NCBI RefSeq assembly: GCF_021462415.1
Contig: NZ_JAKEDS010000001.1
Coordinates: 716,273 to 780,272 of the forward strand
DNA: 64,000 bases
From: Rhodohalobacter sp. 614A
Lineage (GTDB): Bacteria > Bacteroidota > Rhodothermia > Balneolales > Balneolaceae
Direction: 5' to 3'
A model generated the notes under the pieces. The model made no database searches and had not been told where the DNA came from. It saw nothing but the letters and a program-made list of their open reading frames with translations. Both the position numbers and the translations under genes were made by a program. Shown here in pieces: positions 57,801 through 64,000 of the stretch. Positions within the stretch are counted from its first letter, which is position 1; each line of letters starts with the position of its first letter.

Positions 57801-60800
57801 AGAGACATCCTGAAATCATCGCCATATTCTGCTACCACCAGCGAATCGAACCGCTGATCGTTGAAGGCAACGGATGCAACGGCTGCCCCTGAGGAGCTGA
57901 ATCCAAGAGAATCGATGTACGTCGTAGTACCGAGTTCCATTAATAGACCGGGATCCATGGAAAGTTCAGAGCCACCCGCCTTGGATTGGAAGGTAAGATC
58001 CTGCAGGTTGGATCCGATTCCGACTTCAAATGCAAACGAATCATCAAAAATAACCCGCCCGCTTTTTACAGTACTGTTTTGGAGATCGTATAAAAAGTTA
58101 TCGAAGGTAACGCCCATGGAGGTATCCGGGAGCATGAATGATTGTCGCCCATCCACAAAGAACCCTTCTTCGGACAGTTCTGCATAATCCAGGTGAAAGG
58201 TGAGCACCGGCATTTCGGCTGATGGAATATGCCAGTCGAACGGCTCATCGATAATAAACGAGGCCTCAGTGAACTCGCCGGTCATCAGGTCAATTTGAAC
58301 GATGCCGTCCACTTCCAAGCCGTCCGGCATGGTAATGACTGCATCGGCATCCATAATCGCCTGTTGATCGCCCTCAGGTGTCAGTGAGAAATCAACAAAT
58401 GATTGCGTAACCCTGGCGTTAAACGGACCAATTTGCAGCGGGCACTCCGGAACCACATTATCAATACGTCCGCTGAATCCTTCTGACAAAGAAAGTGCTT
58501 CCTGTTCGAACTGAAACATCTGTTCTTCACCACAACTGAAAGGAAAACCGAGCAATAATTCGCCTCCGAGATTCAACTCACCAAATGGACGGATTTCTCC
58601 TAAACCCGGGTATTCAAGACCTGCTATTCCAGACAGAGACGTAAAATTCAGAACAAAACCCGGACCAAAATTCCATGAGAAATTGCCTCCATCAGGTAAT
58701 GAAAGACCACTGGTAACTCTGTCCTGATCGATATGACCATCACTGACATCCAGTTCTTGCCCCGCCATCGATTCGGGTGCGCCAGATCCGGATTGTACAT
58801 TCGCATTCCCGCCAAAACTGATATCCCAAGGACCGGGGCCTTCGCCGTTCCAGTTAAATAGAGGAAACGTAAACTCATTGAGCCGAAATGTACTCAGCTC
58901 CAATTGCAGCAATGGCGTATTGAATGTAGGCAGTGATGTAATACCAAAATCCTCTGCAAAATCGAACTCACCAAACTCAATACCTTCGCGGGTTACAACA
59001 ATGTCACTCATGGTGAGAGATGACCATTGATCAAATGCCTCAATCTCCATCCGGGCATCCATCTGAAGTTCAAAATCCCATTCACCGGTAGCGGATGCGT
59101 AACTCAGGTCAATGAACTCGGTATTCTCAAGAAGGAGACTTGAAAAACCGAGATCGATCTTTGGATTGAATTCCGGGCAGTGATTGCCGGTTGCTAACGC
59201 CTCAAGACCACTCTCATCACTAATATCAACAAGTAGATTTACGCCGCAATACTCTTCGTTCGTCGTTTTCATACCCAGCGAACTGCGGAGTTCCACATCA
59301 TATCCCAGGTCGTCTGTTTCAGCATTCATACTGAAACTTCCGAAAACACGGTTTACATCCATGACCAGCATGTCATTATGCTCAACAAGTGATACGCGAA
59401 AGGTTTCATTGCAGAGAATATCCATGTTTAATTGAGATCCCGAACTTGTGAAATTGCTCAATTCACAGGGAGTATCTGCACCCAGGATTCTGCCGTCACC
59501 GGTGGCCCACATTCTGTTTTCGGGATAGCTTAAGCTGAGGGTAGTCAGTTCGAATTCCAGGAATTCTTCGTTGAACTCAACAAGCGGATCGCCTGAAATT
59601 TCTACGGTTCCGCTTAGGCCGTTTCGATCCAAAACCAGTTCTCCGGCCGCATCAACCCAATTCTGATCCGGAGTTTGAAGGGATGCATCCACCGTAAAAT
59701 TCTGACCGAAACTCCATGACAATTCATCAAATTGCACCCATGGATTTTCTTCAGGCAGCAGATCGGTCAGAAAATCAGCAAAAGCATTCAGAGAACCTCC
59801 CATCAGGATGGGATTTTCCAGCGATGTTTTTTGGATTTGAAGTCCCGTTACGTCAACCGTTGTCTCAAGAGTTTCCAATCCGTTGAATTCGAGAATGAGC
59901 GTTGCCTGTCCATTAAGCTCGTAATTGCCCGGGTTTTCAGTAATGGACAACGAACTTACATCACTCAGAGTGGCAAATTGTGGAATAAGTGTAATCTCAT
60001 CCAAAAGAGCGATATCTCCATCTGGAATTTGCATTGGATTCTGAAAAATAAATGTGCGTATCTCTGTTAAGCCTTCGTTCTGAAGCGGTACATTTCCGAT
60101 GGCGTCACTCGCCGTAATTTGCCATGCGTATTCCGCTCCTTCATCAAGCGGTAAAAACTCAGGTGTATAAGGAAGGGTAGTGATTCCGGTCATTGTTGTT
60201 TGCGCGTGTGCACGGTTACTGTTTATGGCCTGAAGGGGTGTCTGCCCGCCTAACACTTCTACCAGCAGAAAGTCGTACTCCAATTGAATACCGGCGGTAT
60301 TTACCACGGGTGTCCACGCAAAAATGGGCACGTCCATGGTTACAATTGAACCATTCGGCGGAGATACCAAAATTGGAGGTGACGGATATTGAACGGAGAA
60401 ATTGGCAATCCCGGGAATGGCTGCAATGTTTGAGGAAGCCGCCGGCCGGGCTTCTATTCGAATGGTATACTGGCCTTCCGGGATGGTTCCGGTTTGAATA
60501 ATCTGGTTCTGAATTTCACTGTCCAGTTGCCGGTACACATCATCGGCACTTTGAGGAAAAATCAGTTCCTCGAAAAAAGAGGTAAACACATACGTTCCCG
60601 GAGTAAATGCACGTGGCAATGACTCTATTTCTATAATTGTGCGATTATTTTTTGATACCGTGAAATCAAAAACAAAATCGCCCGGCTGACTTGTAAAACT
60701 GGTGTAATTGAAGATGACCTGGTATTCTCCGGTTACAAAACTGCTTTCTATATCTTCGGCATAAGGACTGGATAAAATTGGTGGAATCCCGACGATGGTT

Positions 60801-60916
60801 ACCTGTGATGAACTTTGCGCAAAAACCTGGTTAAAACTGCATGCCAGGACAATTATCATCCCGAAAAGCAAATAAGCTCTTTTAAGAAACGCGGCGGTAT
60901 AAACTTTTCCTTTCAT
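48866..60916 (-). CDS. 4,016-residue exported giant protein
   Basis: The largest gene in the window. A signal peptide (about 1-33, ending VFAQ) is followed by a beta-rich N-terminal domain (35-170) and a Fn3-like segment (180-290; SPPNGSIVTMDVPIFAWTP). Its organisation reminds me of TANFOR-type Bacteroidota proteins, a recollection I cannot verify here. Residues 300-2600 are beta-strand modules, including two related segments near 825 and 1570. Residues 2500-2880 are Gly-rich, and 2890-3250 are helical and may form coiled coil. The last 750 residues are Fn3-like modules. There is no T9SS sorting domain, hydrolase motif or membrane anchor. A fibrous surface or matrix role is an inference. Confidence 0.85.
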   Translation of the reverse strand: MKGKVYTAAFLKRAYLLFGMIIVLACSFNQVFAQSSSQVTIVGIPPILSSPYAEDIESSFVTGEYQVIFNYTSFTSQPGDFVFDFTVSKNNRTIIEIESLPRAFTPGTYVFTSFFEELIFPQSADDVYRQLDSEIQNQIIQTGTIPEGQYTIRIEARPAASSNIAAIPGIANFSVQYPSPPILVSPPNGSIVTMDVPIFAWTPVVNTAGIQLEYDFLLVEVLGGQTPLQAINSNRAHAQTTMTGITTLPYTPEFLPLDEGAEYAWQITASDAIGNVPLQNEGLTEIRTFIFQNPMQIPDGDIALLDEITLIPQFATLSDVSSLSITENPGNYELNGQATLILEFNGLETLETTVDVTGLQIQKTSLENPILMGGSLNAFADFLTDLLPEENPWVQFDELSWSFGQNFTVDASLQTPDQNWVDAAGELVLDRNGLSGTVEISGDPLVEFNEEFLEFELTTLSLSYPENRMWATGDGRILGADTPCELSNFTSSGSQLNMDILCNETFRVSLVEHNDMLVMDVNRVFGSFSMNAETDDLGYDVELRSSLGMKTTNEEYCGVNLLVDISDESGLEALATGNHCPEFNPKIDLGFSSLLLENTEFIDLSYASATGEWDFELQMDARMEIEAFDQWSSLTMSDIVVTREGIEFGEFDFAEDFGITSLPTFNTPLLQLELSTFRLNEFTFPLFNWNGEGPGPWDISFGGNANVQSGSGAPESMAGQELDVSDGHIDQDRVTSGLSLPDGGNFSWNFGPGFVLNFTSLSGIAGLEYPGLGEIRPFGELNLGGELLLGFPFSCGEEQMFQFEQEALSLSEGFSGRIDNVVPECPLQIGPFNARVTQSFVDFSLTPEGDQQAIMDADAVITMPDGLEVDGIVQIDLMTGEFTEASFIIDEPFDWHIPSAEMPVLTFHLDYAELSEEGFFVDGRQSFMLPDTSMGVTFDNFLYDLQNSTVKSGRVIFDDSFAFEVGIGSNLQDLTFQSKAGGSELSMDPGLLMELGTTTYIDSLGFSSSGAAVASVAFNDQRFDSLVVAEYGDDFRMSLNPVGVTAGQVDFYFDDAHFAYLDPSGFHPVMTFFTEYLIPERLPLPTMDIAYLQLREGDSLLVDITPLDDGNIMISTPPDTSLDLVVPYLDPASPPTIGDVTMNDVVITPNPFYAELVSGSIVANLPPEDPTLAQNLIARGIPLTPHYIEYGVQDIEGTPTKALFLQGNLNLFGQELESDEPSEFYLRGDGYVRADINANGIDAPLSLAAEDRVIFNVDSLNGNFEMVIGSGSPVYDFSVSGSLDILTDDGYQTGADLTLRRQPGYVAIEDFTGYELNPAPTIGIDGYGLGLDQIVSMEEFSYNTAEGFQYAIVLNGHFNTGFANGEQLSVPFREFEFRNDGIYIPPQDINESSIPGLNLPSININDFDFSLLAFRTLNGITYTWGEGGTFDPDFSMDFSVDLPEFQEYELIPPDGLLFTNVGLQEGFLVGEMEPFTPLGTVNLAVSNATYAPVLRVEEISGALEVIEEEGEFQQKASFSINGEVAQLPVFANENPESCTDYAEFSLDIIEGEFFEGVINDIQPCGNIPLGPVSMEVTNADLFFSQTEDGQSATIDGGVNITLPAPGDEPPVTVAGQLELNAITGEISDGSIGITEPFEWNMPFGAETPLFSLTVNEALLDSSGLAFSGQGSLIEGDVDANVTFDDLLFDLSTFEILSGSATLDADFAIQLNPNPFKFELVSSDSPMPAGDALRMDLSAAVLLDQNGLGFNGSSAANLQFAGEQYSNLRVEMLNNATISLNGLSLSNGLIEFYWDQNNQPAEEPIAYIDQDGFHLGEGLITLFPARLGLPTEEIAYIQLKDENGDPYIEAESTESGYQLSTDGDFLPIVFPSLSSSGDSLTTQVSFNLETDDAFNVTGGSLTLDVETSLEDRLNLPVSLKQLQLIVDDGVQLEVGLGFDLPSIFNGYDANVDTELYATLDESGIQSGTFSVGEVSNFYNPATDPIFTFNLNGNVNGASSPDSFTAGLKGIEATFGNSGNSLSFAGYLASSLILEDENAPVFFNASWNDGEWGFDLDTGSMTNELRIGQATFSLNEYDGINIVSDGNSFYLNLDGQISLEEILDEPIVISISDLEVGVDNYQISPTIHFGIGSAISELGNQELSLLDGALVLGLIDPTIALTGRELSLSTDGNIQFLEEQIDYTGLQISTSGEFALDEITATDIEIFQDYLVLQSLGIQFEDGIRVESELEITLPAPANEYSSIGALNIYREDGQIVVDQTGLQFDLEERFPLLGFGEFELTKIKADIDPFEWSEAGVYANGNIYLDTQTNESDPQQADPVIQFGEAANFPNNPGIGITYAGNQLDILYNITGNANFEYELSFFTIAVAADVNSSNDSGFEILLSGEAGLNMEQVEASLNYGGIRITEEGLVDFGNIQGGSITVADVATLQVGQFIYAENTTINLADTEEKSPEELQASGDFDSSEVETNSISVEEVLCFGPCQEVGGTNDGSALHLSIAANPNSDSGGISGGVDKILFYKTADGLTSLTIENAFIEIDSIFEMHASINYVQEDGGVLLRAAATGTFMDQVSALVAGKFSNIGGEVSFGLFVAVQADAGVPIVPGVVTLTGAGGGFFYRPVQEDLEMVHDGLAAFGHELVDPESASIQGEADFAVMLYAAVGIAGTGGQYVVEGSTFFQITSQSFYMDARVAVMGLDGENSIAGTEVQGEMSASIQRNPFAMAVGIEINIVVPVVLEGSGGIEFFMTGDGNDRAWGIVGHAQFDVFEGILTGEGNFLAGNPGVMLEVSLGFNLDIPLMAIESNVTGAVWVITDSNYEYPFGAYVMFDVEATILAVFTISAEAKAAFVTKSPGYELFASVRGCVGVLGSEQCGSVWASYSNSDGLGFGTGSGAHADLVAQAGEQVEQFQDHIYSLMTDIPAAAEAMSLPIPLSQLISDSETVTAAGFNFYQLNQSQRRAWDNEIHDSQTVATLPSALQDVRNDVMRAPDPSYPTPNPSSYRNAAANAGNILEGIQDQITQDMVTAYELQASAQETLDNLIASMANSPVQSITKPTPSVNATQSVGFDVNDNLAGQQIQSTQEYQAELELMDAQMRGDIQNVLSSLNEMGNLLQTDTPEADNFHLINMAHAYGEIYEEMERYFALDANKFWTEQFWLDDRADHMDMYSSAILNAIEQLSEDQENHIDNYLNLQAMGNYYPSELINNYARDLADRENFIIAMSEYEQESIPTTRGSNQLQFVQNINLPNPGSNGAPESVQQIHDRFSVPMGSNVRNDLDQIEEINENFWYNMNRDGLLTLKQRGLSVLFDLIFETNADYKEQVLTPLVNITQTLDEFYSIKANITAISYNMMDQYLVWREGLKDADDLDDTEENVTIEDRRFNNYDSAADFLAEQLEPPQITDISIYPNLPANSHYNETDIVWTASHPDEIIETSVNMIYTTSDDTDITMGLDDYLSVGNRSSFTVYPHSIGGSTRSINFGVRVRGSAGNTAIRRGSFTVNVRADGDSPTGYGESIVPNSTEPPAPPIINLSENYQIAEFDGERAFWTNQPGVLDLVLLAYDSNVGIGQWEYSVGTSPGRTDVLDWTLLQGQIEFDSEIPAQRMTGPTQPLNMEPDQDYYISARVRNTLGQVSQPTSLREPILYDGEAPTSISYNLNTQSDQFLDPSLTNVYDAVTIVPPFTQNPTVYNSWKEFYDVPSIKINEIEATDQQSGISHFEYIFSEDSDAPTNLFNVGDYETTTRQLEYTDSELTFGSRVFWHVRAVDNAGNKSSINTFGPFRVEDLTRPEPGKAQAKVYNDGLRLYIVEPPYDPESDIIGIQYAIGESLNGEPEVRPFQSADRVDLEWDFRTSDQYYQRGAGETERYITIDRSEFAGVDGPVYVFYRSVSKDGTVSNMAASGPLYFDSTVPLNFNIQTIADQRSGGTVVNVSNIQDPESGIDKVEYWVENGPKSGPGRWSVYIPAQDMDTQGDSDGVMNARGSLPPLDWNLPMSGFRVKIRITNRVGLTRVKTEYLDQPTTIR

Positions 60917-60922
60917 GATATT

Positions 60923-62689
60923 TTAAAATGTGTGCTGATAGCGGAAGCTCCCTTCCAATTCGGTAAACTCATTTCCTGAACCGTCCATCACCCGATTATT
61001 TCGCGACCGAATTGTGAGATTGAAGGTGTCTTTATCGGTGAGCCGGTACGAGGTATTTATACTTCCCGTTAGCTGCTGAAGCTTGTTCGTCATCGTTGGG
61101 GCGGAAGGAATCTCCCGCTCAAACCTGTTTTGATTGATGCCCACATTCACCGAAATAGTCAACTCCCTGTCAAAAAGGGCATAGCTTGATCCAAGATTTA
61201 TGCCCACATTTTGAATCTCGCCGGCATCAGAAAAGTTGGTCAAATAGTTACCGGAACTGTTAATCGTAAAACCGGTGGGAAACGTAATGGCATATGTAAG
61301 AACTCCGGTGTAGGACTCCGACAAGTACGACATTCGGTCCATTTCTGAGCTGCCGGAAATATTACTTTCTACGCTCAGATATCCCCCCGCCACAGAAATA
61401 TTGTGGACGAAATCTTCTCCCATGATGATAAAATTGGGTTGTAGCATAATGTTGTGAGATGTTTGAGATTGACCGCCTTCGGATTGCTCAATCCCTTCTA
61501 TGACCTCAGAATCCACATCATTTAGCAGCAAATTGTAGGAAGTAGCCAGGTTAAAGGATTCGGAAAAAATCATCTGCATGCTGGTCACCACATTTGTATT
61601 CGACTGGGTTTGAAGCCGGGTACCCAGAAGGTTATCGCGAGAGAAGGAAACATCGGACTGAATAGAAAGGCGGTTATTGAATACCCGCAATGTTGGGCTA
61701 AAGTTGATCCTTTCCTGGTCATTACGAATTTTGCCACGGCCCAGAGAAATAAACCCCGGTTGAATGCGCTCATAACCTACCATCAGATCAAACGGGTTTG
61801 ATTGAAAAGAAGCGGCGGCATGACCGGCATAATTGAGCCGTGTACTTACTCTTGGCTGGTAGATGGATGTAACGAAATAAGGAAGATCCAGATCGGAAGA
61901 AGAGAGGCTGCTGCTTTTGAGATCTCTTGTAAAAGCGGATACCGTTACCTGGCTTTCCACACTGAATCTGCCTCCAAAAAAATCGACTTTAAAATCCGGT
62001 GTGATGGAAAGATTCTCCTGCGGTTTGATTTCTATGACATCACCCTCCAGTGAGGCAACATTGTCTCTTGCATAAAAGGCACTTACATGAAGAAAACTTC
62101 CCGACGTGCTTCCAACACCAACTTTGCCGCCATAGGCCCACTGTTCAAAAGAGGGTTCGCGAAAACCCGTATCAAAACTCGGCCGGACCACTCTCCTGGA
62201 TCTTCCGGCAACAAATTCAAAAATATAACTGCCGGGTTCTGCACGAATATATCCACCCCGGATGGTTGTACCATTTAAGCCATAATCAGATAATCGGGTA
62301 TTTACATCGCCGGCCTGAAAGGTAAGCCATTTCCAGTTTGCACTGTAGCTCAGCTTATTCATGTTTTGCCGTAAACCGGTTTCATCTGTCGAGTAGTTGA
62401 TGTTTAAACCGCTTCGCAACCCCAAAACACTAAAATTCATATTGGCAAAGGTTTGCAAAACACCGGGTGCTCGGCGGTTTTCAATTCCATTTGCGGTATA
62501 CGCCGATGCTGTAAGCCCTACACTTCCTCCCTTTTTAAACGGCACCAAATCGGTGTCGTCCCAAAAAGAACTTCTTTGGGCATTGGCAGAATCCACCTTC
62601 AAAGTAATCCCGCTAACCGCCAAAAAAAGAAGGATTGCCAGGAATAACCGAATTGGATTCCCGGTTTTGGGAGTGCTTAACGTCTTCAT
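60923..62689 (-). CDS. Outer-membrane beta-barrel protein, partner of the giant
   Basis: A 588-residue protein with a signal peptide (to about residue 37, ending ANAQ). The rest is amphipathic strands with the usual aromatic girdles: LRSGLNINYST, LTFQAGDVNTRLSDYGL, YERIQPGFISLGRGKI, YNLLLNDV, TFNLTIRSRN. It ends with a terminal Phe (FRYQHTF) that the BAM machine recognises. It is about the size of a 20-strand barrel and has no TonB box or plug. It is the first gene of the run, 6 bp before the giant gene, so it is a candidate for anchoring or exporting the giant. I do not know the family name. Confidence 0.85.
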   Translation of the reverse strand: MKTLSTPKTGNPIRLFLAILLFLAVSGITLKVDSANAQRSSFWDDTDLVPFKKGGSVGLTASAYTANGIENRRAPGVLQTFANMNFSVLGLRSGLNINYSTDETGLRQNMNKLSYSANWKWLTFQAGDVNTRLSDYGLNGTTIRGGYIRAEPGSYIFEFVAGRSRRVVRPSFDTGFREPSFEQWAYGGKVGVGSTSGSFLHVSAFYARDNVASLEGDVIEIKPQENLSITPDFKVDFFGGRFSVESQVTVSAFTRDLKSSSLSSSDLDLPYFVTSIYQPRVSTRLNYAGHAAASFQSNPFDLMVGYERIQPGFISLGRGKIRNDQERINFSPTLRVFNNRLSIQSDVSFSRDNLLGTRLQTQSNTNVVTSMQMIFSESFNLATSYNLLLNDVDSEVIEGIEQSEGGQSQTSHNIMLQPNFIIMGEDFVHNISVAGGYLSVESNISGSSEMDRMSYLSESYTGVLTYAITFPTGFTINSSGNYLTNFSDAGEIQNVGINLGSSYALFDRELTISVNVGINQNRFEREIPSAPTMTNKLQQLTGSINTSYRLTDKDTFNLTIRSRNNRVMDGSGNEFTELEGSFRYQHTF

Positions 62690-62979
62690 ACCAAGGCAAA
62701 ATCCTTTGTAAACTTCACCATTAAAATTTCCTCATCAGAATCCTCTACAAACCGTTCAACCACTCTCATCTCCATGGAACTCATATGGATACAGTGGCAG
62801 ACAATTGCCGGTTTAAAAAGCAGTGTATTGCAGATTTATGAATCAGAAGTTGCAATAGTTGGGTTTGTTGGTTAAAATTTTTGCTCAATTTGTTTCGCAG
62901 ATGTAGCCACATTTTTTCTACATCACTATTGCGCACGAATCAATCAAATCACGACATTCACTATTCAGTTTTTTATCTA

Positions 62980-63543
62980 TTGTGTGAGAAAGGCCATATC
63001 ACCCAACTTTTAGTTGAAGCCAGAAATGGCAAAAAATCTGCTCTGGATTCTCTATATCCATATGTCTACAAGCAGCTGAAACAACTTGCCCGCCACCATT
63101 TGGCCAGCGAACGCCACGGACACACCCTTCAGAAAACAGCCCTGGTTCATGAACTTTACATGAAATTGATTGATCAATCAGAAGTTGAATGGCAAAACCG
63201 GGCTCACTTTTATTCGATTGCTTCTCGGTGTATGCAACAAATTCTTGTGGACTATGCGCGCAAGAAAAAAGCAGACAAGAGAGGAGGGAAGCATGAGGGA
63301 ATAACCCTTGATGAAGACCGGTTGAACGTAGACCAGCATGCTGAAGAAATTATTGAACTAAACGATTTGATCGAAAAGCTGACGCAGCTTGATTCCAGGA
63401 AAAGCCAGGTGGTAATTATGAGGTTTTTCGGGGGAATGACAATTCCTGAAATTTCTGAAGTCCTTGATGTAACGACACGAACGGTTGACAGAGACTGGGC
63501 AAAAGCAAAAATGTGGCTTTATAACGAGCTAAAAGCTTCTTAA
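62980..63543 (+). CDS. ECF-like RNA polymerase sigma factor
   Basis: A sigma-70 family protein of about 187 residues. Region 2 is ALDSLYPYVYKQLKQLARHH followed by TLQKTALVHELYMKLID. Region 4 is LDSRKSQVVIMRFFGGMTIP then EISEVLDVTTRTVDRDWAKA. The spacing fits the ECF group common in Acidobacteria and Rhodothermota, which is often encoded with Ser/Thr kinases. The start is uncertain: no ATG exists nearby, TTG at 62980 gives MCEKGHITQLL, and the frame is open to 62881. Divergent from the barrel gene, it may control the cluster or the kinase downstream. No anti-sigma gene is visible. Confidence 0.85.
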   Translation: MCEKGHITQLLVEARNGKKSALDSLYPYVYKQLKQLARHHLASERHGHTLQKTALVHELYMKLIDQSEVEWQNRAHFYSIASRCMQQILVDYARKKKADKRGGKHEGITLDEDRLNVDQHAEEIIELNDLIEKLTQLDSRKSQVVIMRFFGGMTIPEISEVLDVTTRTVDRDWAKAKMWLYNELKAS

Positions 63544-63631
63544 AATAGGTTCGCAACTTTAAAATCTGTTTTGGACTGAATACACATCGCTTGCAGAATA
63601 AGTGTAAGTGGTAACTCATGGGGTACCAACA

Positions 63632-64000
63632 ATGAACCAAAAAGACTGGAAAAAACTGAGTCAGATCTTTGACAAAGTTTTGACGCTGCCACAAGAACGC
63701 CGAACGACTTATATAAAAAATATCTGTGGGAATGATCCGGAACTCGAGAAGAAAGTCCGGGATATGTTGGATAAAATGGAGGAGTCGGACCAGTATTTTG
63801 ACCAGCAATTTAAGCAAAACCAGGCTGCACTTGATGAGTTAAACTCTCTTCTAAAAAATGAAGATGAGAGTGCAGACTTCTTTAAAGGAAAAACCATTGG
63901 CCGCTGGGTAGTTACCGAACTGATTGGCCGGGGTGGAATGGGCAGTGTTTATAAAGCACAGCGAACGGATGAATCCGGACTTCAGCAGGTTGGCGCACTC
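63632..64000 (+). CDS. Ser/Thr protein kinase, N-terminal part
   Basis: The window ends inside this gene; 123 codons are visible. The N-terminal 90 residues are helical and charged (MNQKDWKKLSQIFDKVLTLP). The kinase domain begins with LIGRGGMGSVYKA (glycine-rich ATP loop), typical of Hanks-type kinases. A helical N-terminus like this is common in kinases encoded after ECF sigma factors in this bacterial group. It lies 88 bp after the sigma gene in the same direction. It probably extends for several hundred more residues with C-terminal sensor repeats, which cannot be seen here. Confidence 0.85.
   Translation, partial: MNQKDWKKLSQIFDKVLTLPQERRTTYIKNICGNDPELEKKVRDMLDKMEESDQYFDQQFKQNQAALDELNSLLKNEDESADFFKGKTIGRWVVTELIGRGGMGSVYKAQRTDESGLQQVGAL

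Noticed and set aside
48866-60916. A T9SS substrate assignment for the giant protein
   Set aside because: Its C-terminus shows no NYPNPFNP-type or gliding-type sorting domain; the last residues are Fn3-like strands ending in TTIR.

Overview
The window looks like a chromosomal segment of a moderate-GC Gram-negative bacterium of the Bacteroidota/Rhodothermota side, most likely a Balneola-type organism. This is an inference. It rests on two proteins ending in a type IX secretion (T9SS) sorting domain of the NYPNPFNP kind, many lipoproteins and outer-membrane barrels, several TTG starts, an ECF-type sigma factor paired with a Ser/Thr kinase, and dispersed REP-like palindromes.

Layout. 1-2.7 kb: end of a T9SS substrate and a GH30-like glycosidase lipoprotein. 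2.9-6.0 kb: two phosphate transporter genes, each with the same 15-bp element at the same distance upstream. 6-13 kb: a modular metallophosphoesterase lipoprotein, an isoaspartyl peptidase/asparaginase, and a slipin plus NfeD membrane-quality pair. 13.1-18 kb: an arginine operon (argF, argG, a GNAT gene, argH), preceded by a 20-residue leader peptide with four consecutive Arg codons, an antiterminator and a terminator, which form a complete attenuator. REP palindromes sit in nearly every gap here. 18-21.7 kb: a ThuA-like gene, a decayed duplicate of the argH 3' end, and an AT-rich gene for a membrane HerA-like ATPase sitting between the two halves of one REP palindrome. 21.7-36.6 kb: peptidases (class-A-type serine hydrolase, M14, matrixin-like, M28, M19 dipeptidase), a DksA-like protein, a MarR regulator with a palindromic operator, scpA, an HPr-kinase-like protein and small envelope proteins.

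36.6-43.6 kb holds a 2,317-residue surface protein made of BspA-type repeats, seven invasin-like Ig domains and a T9SS signal. 43.7-44.7 kb holds a dead REP-associated transposase between two REP copies. 44.7-62.7 kb is the most striking part. Four minus-strand genes probably form one expression unit: an outer-membrane barrel, a 4,016-residue exported giant, a fibronectin-III protein and a TPR protein. The window ends with a divergent sigma factor and the start of a Ser/Thr kinase.

The main novel candidates are the arginine attenuator, the shared phosphate-transporter element, the HerA-like island inside a REP palindrome, and the barrel/giant/Fn3/TPR cluster. No rRNA, tRNA or CRISPR array was recognised by eye.
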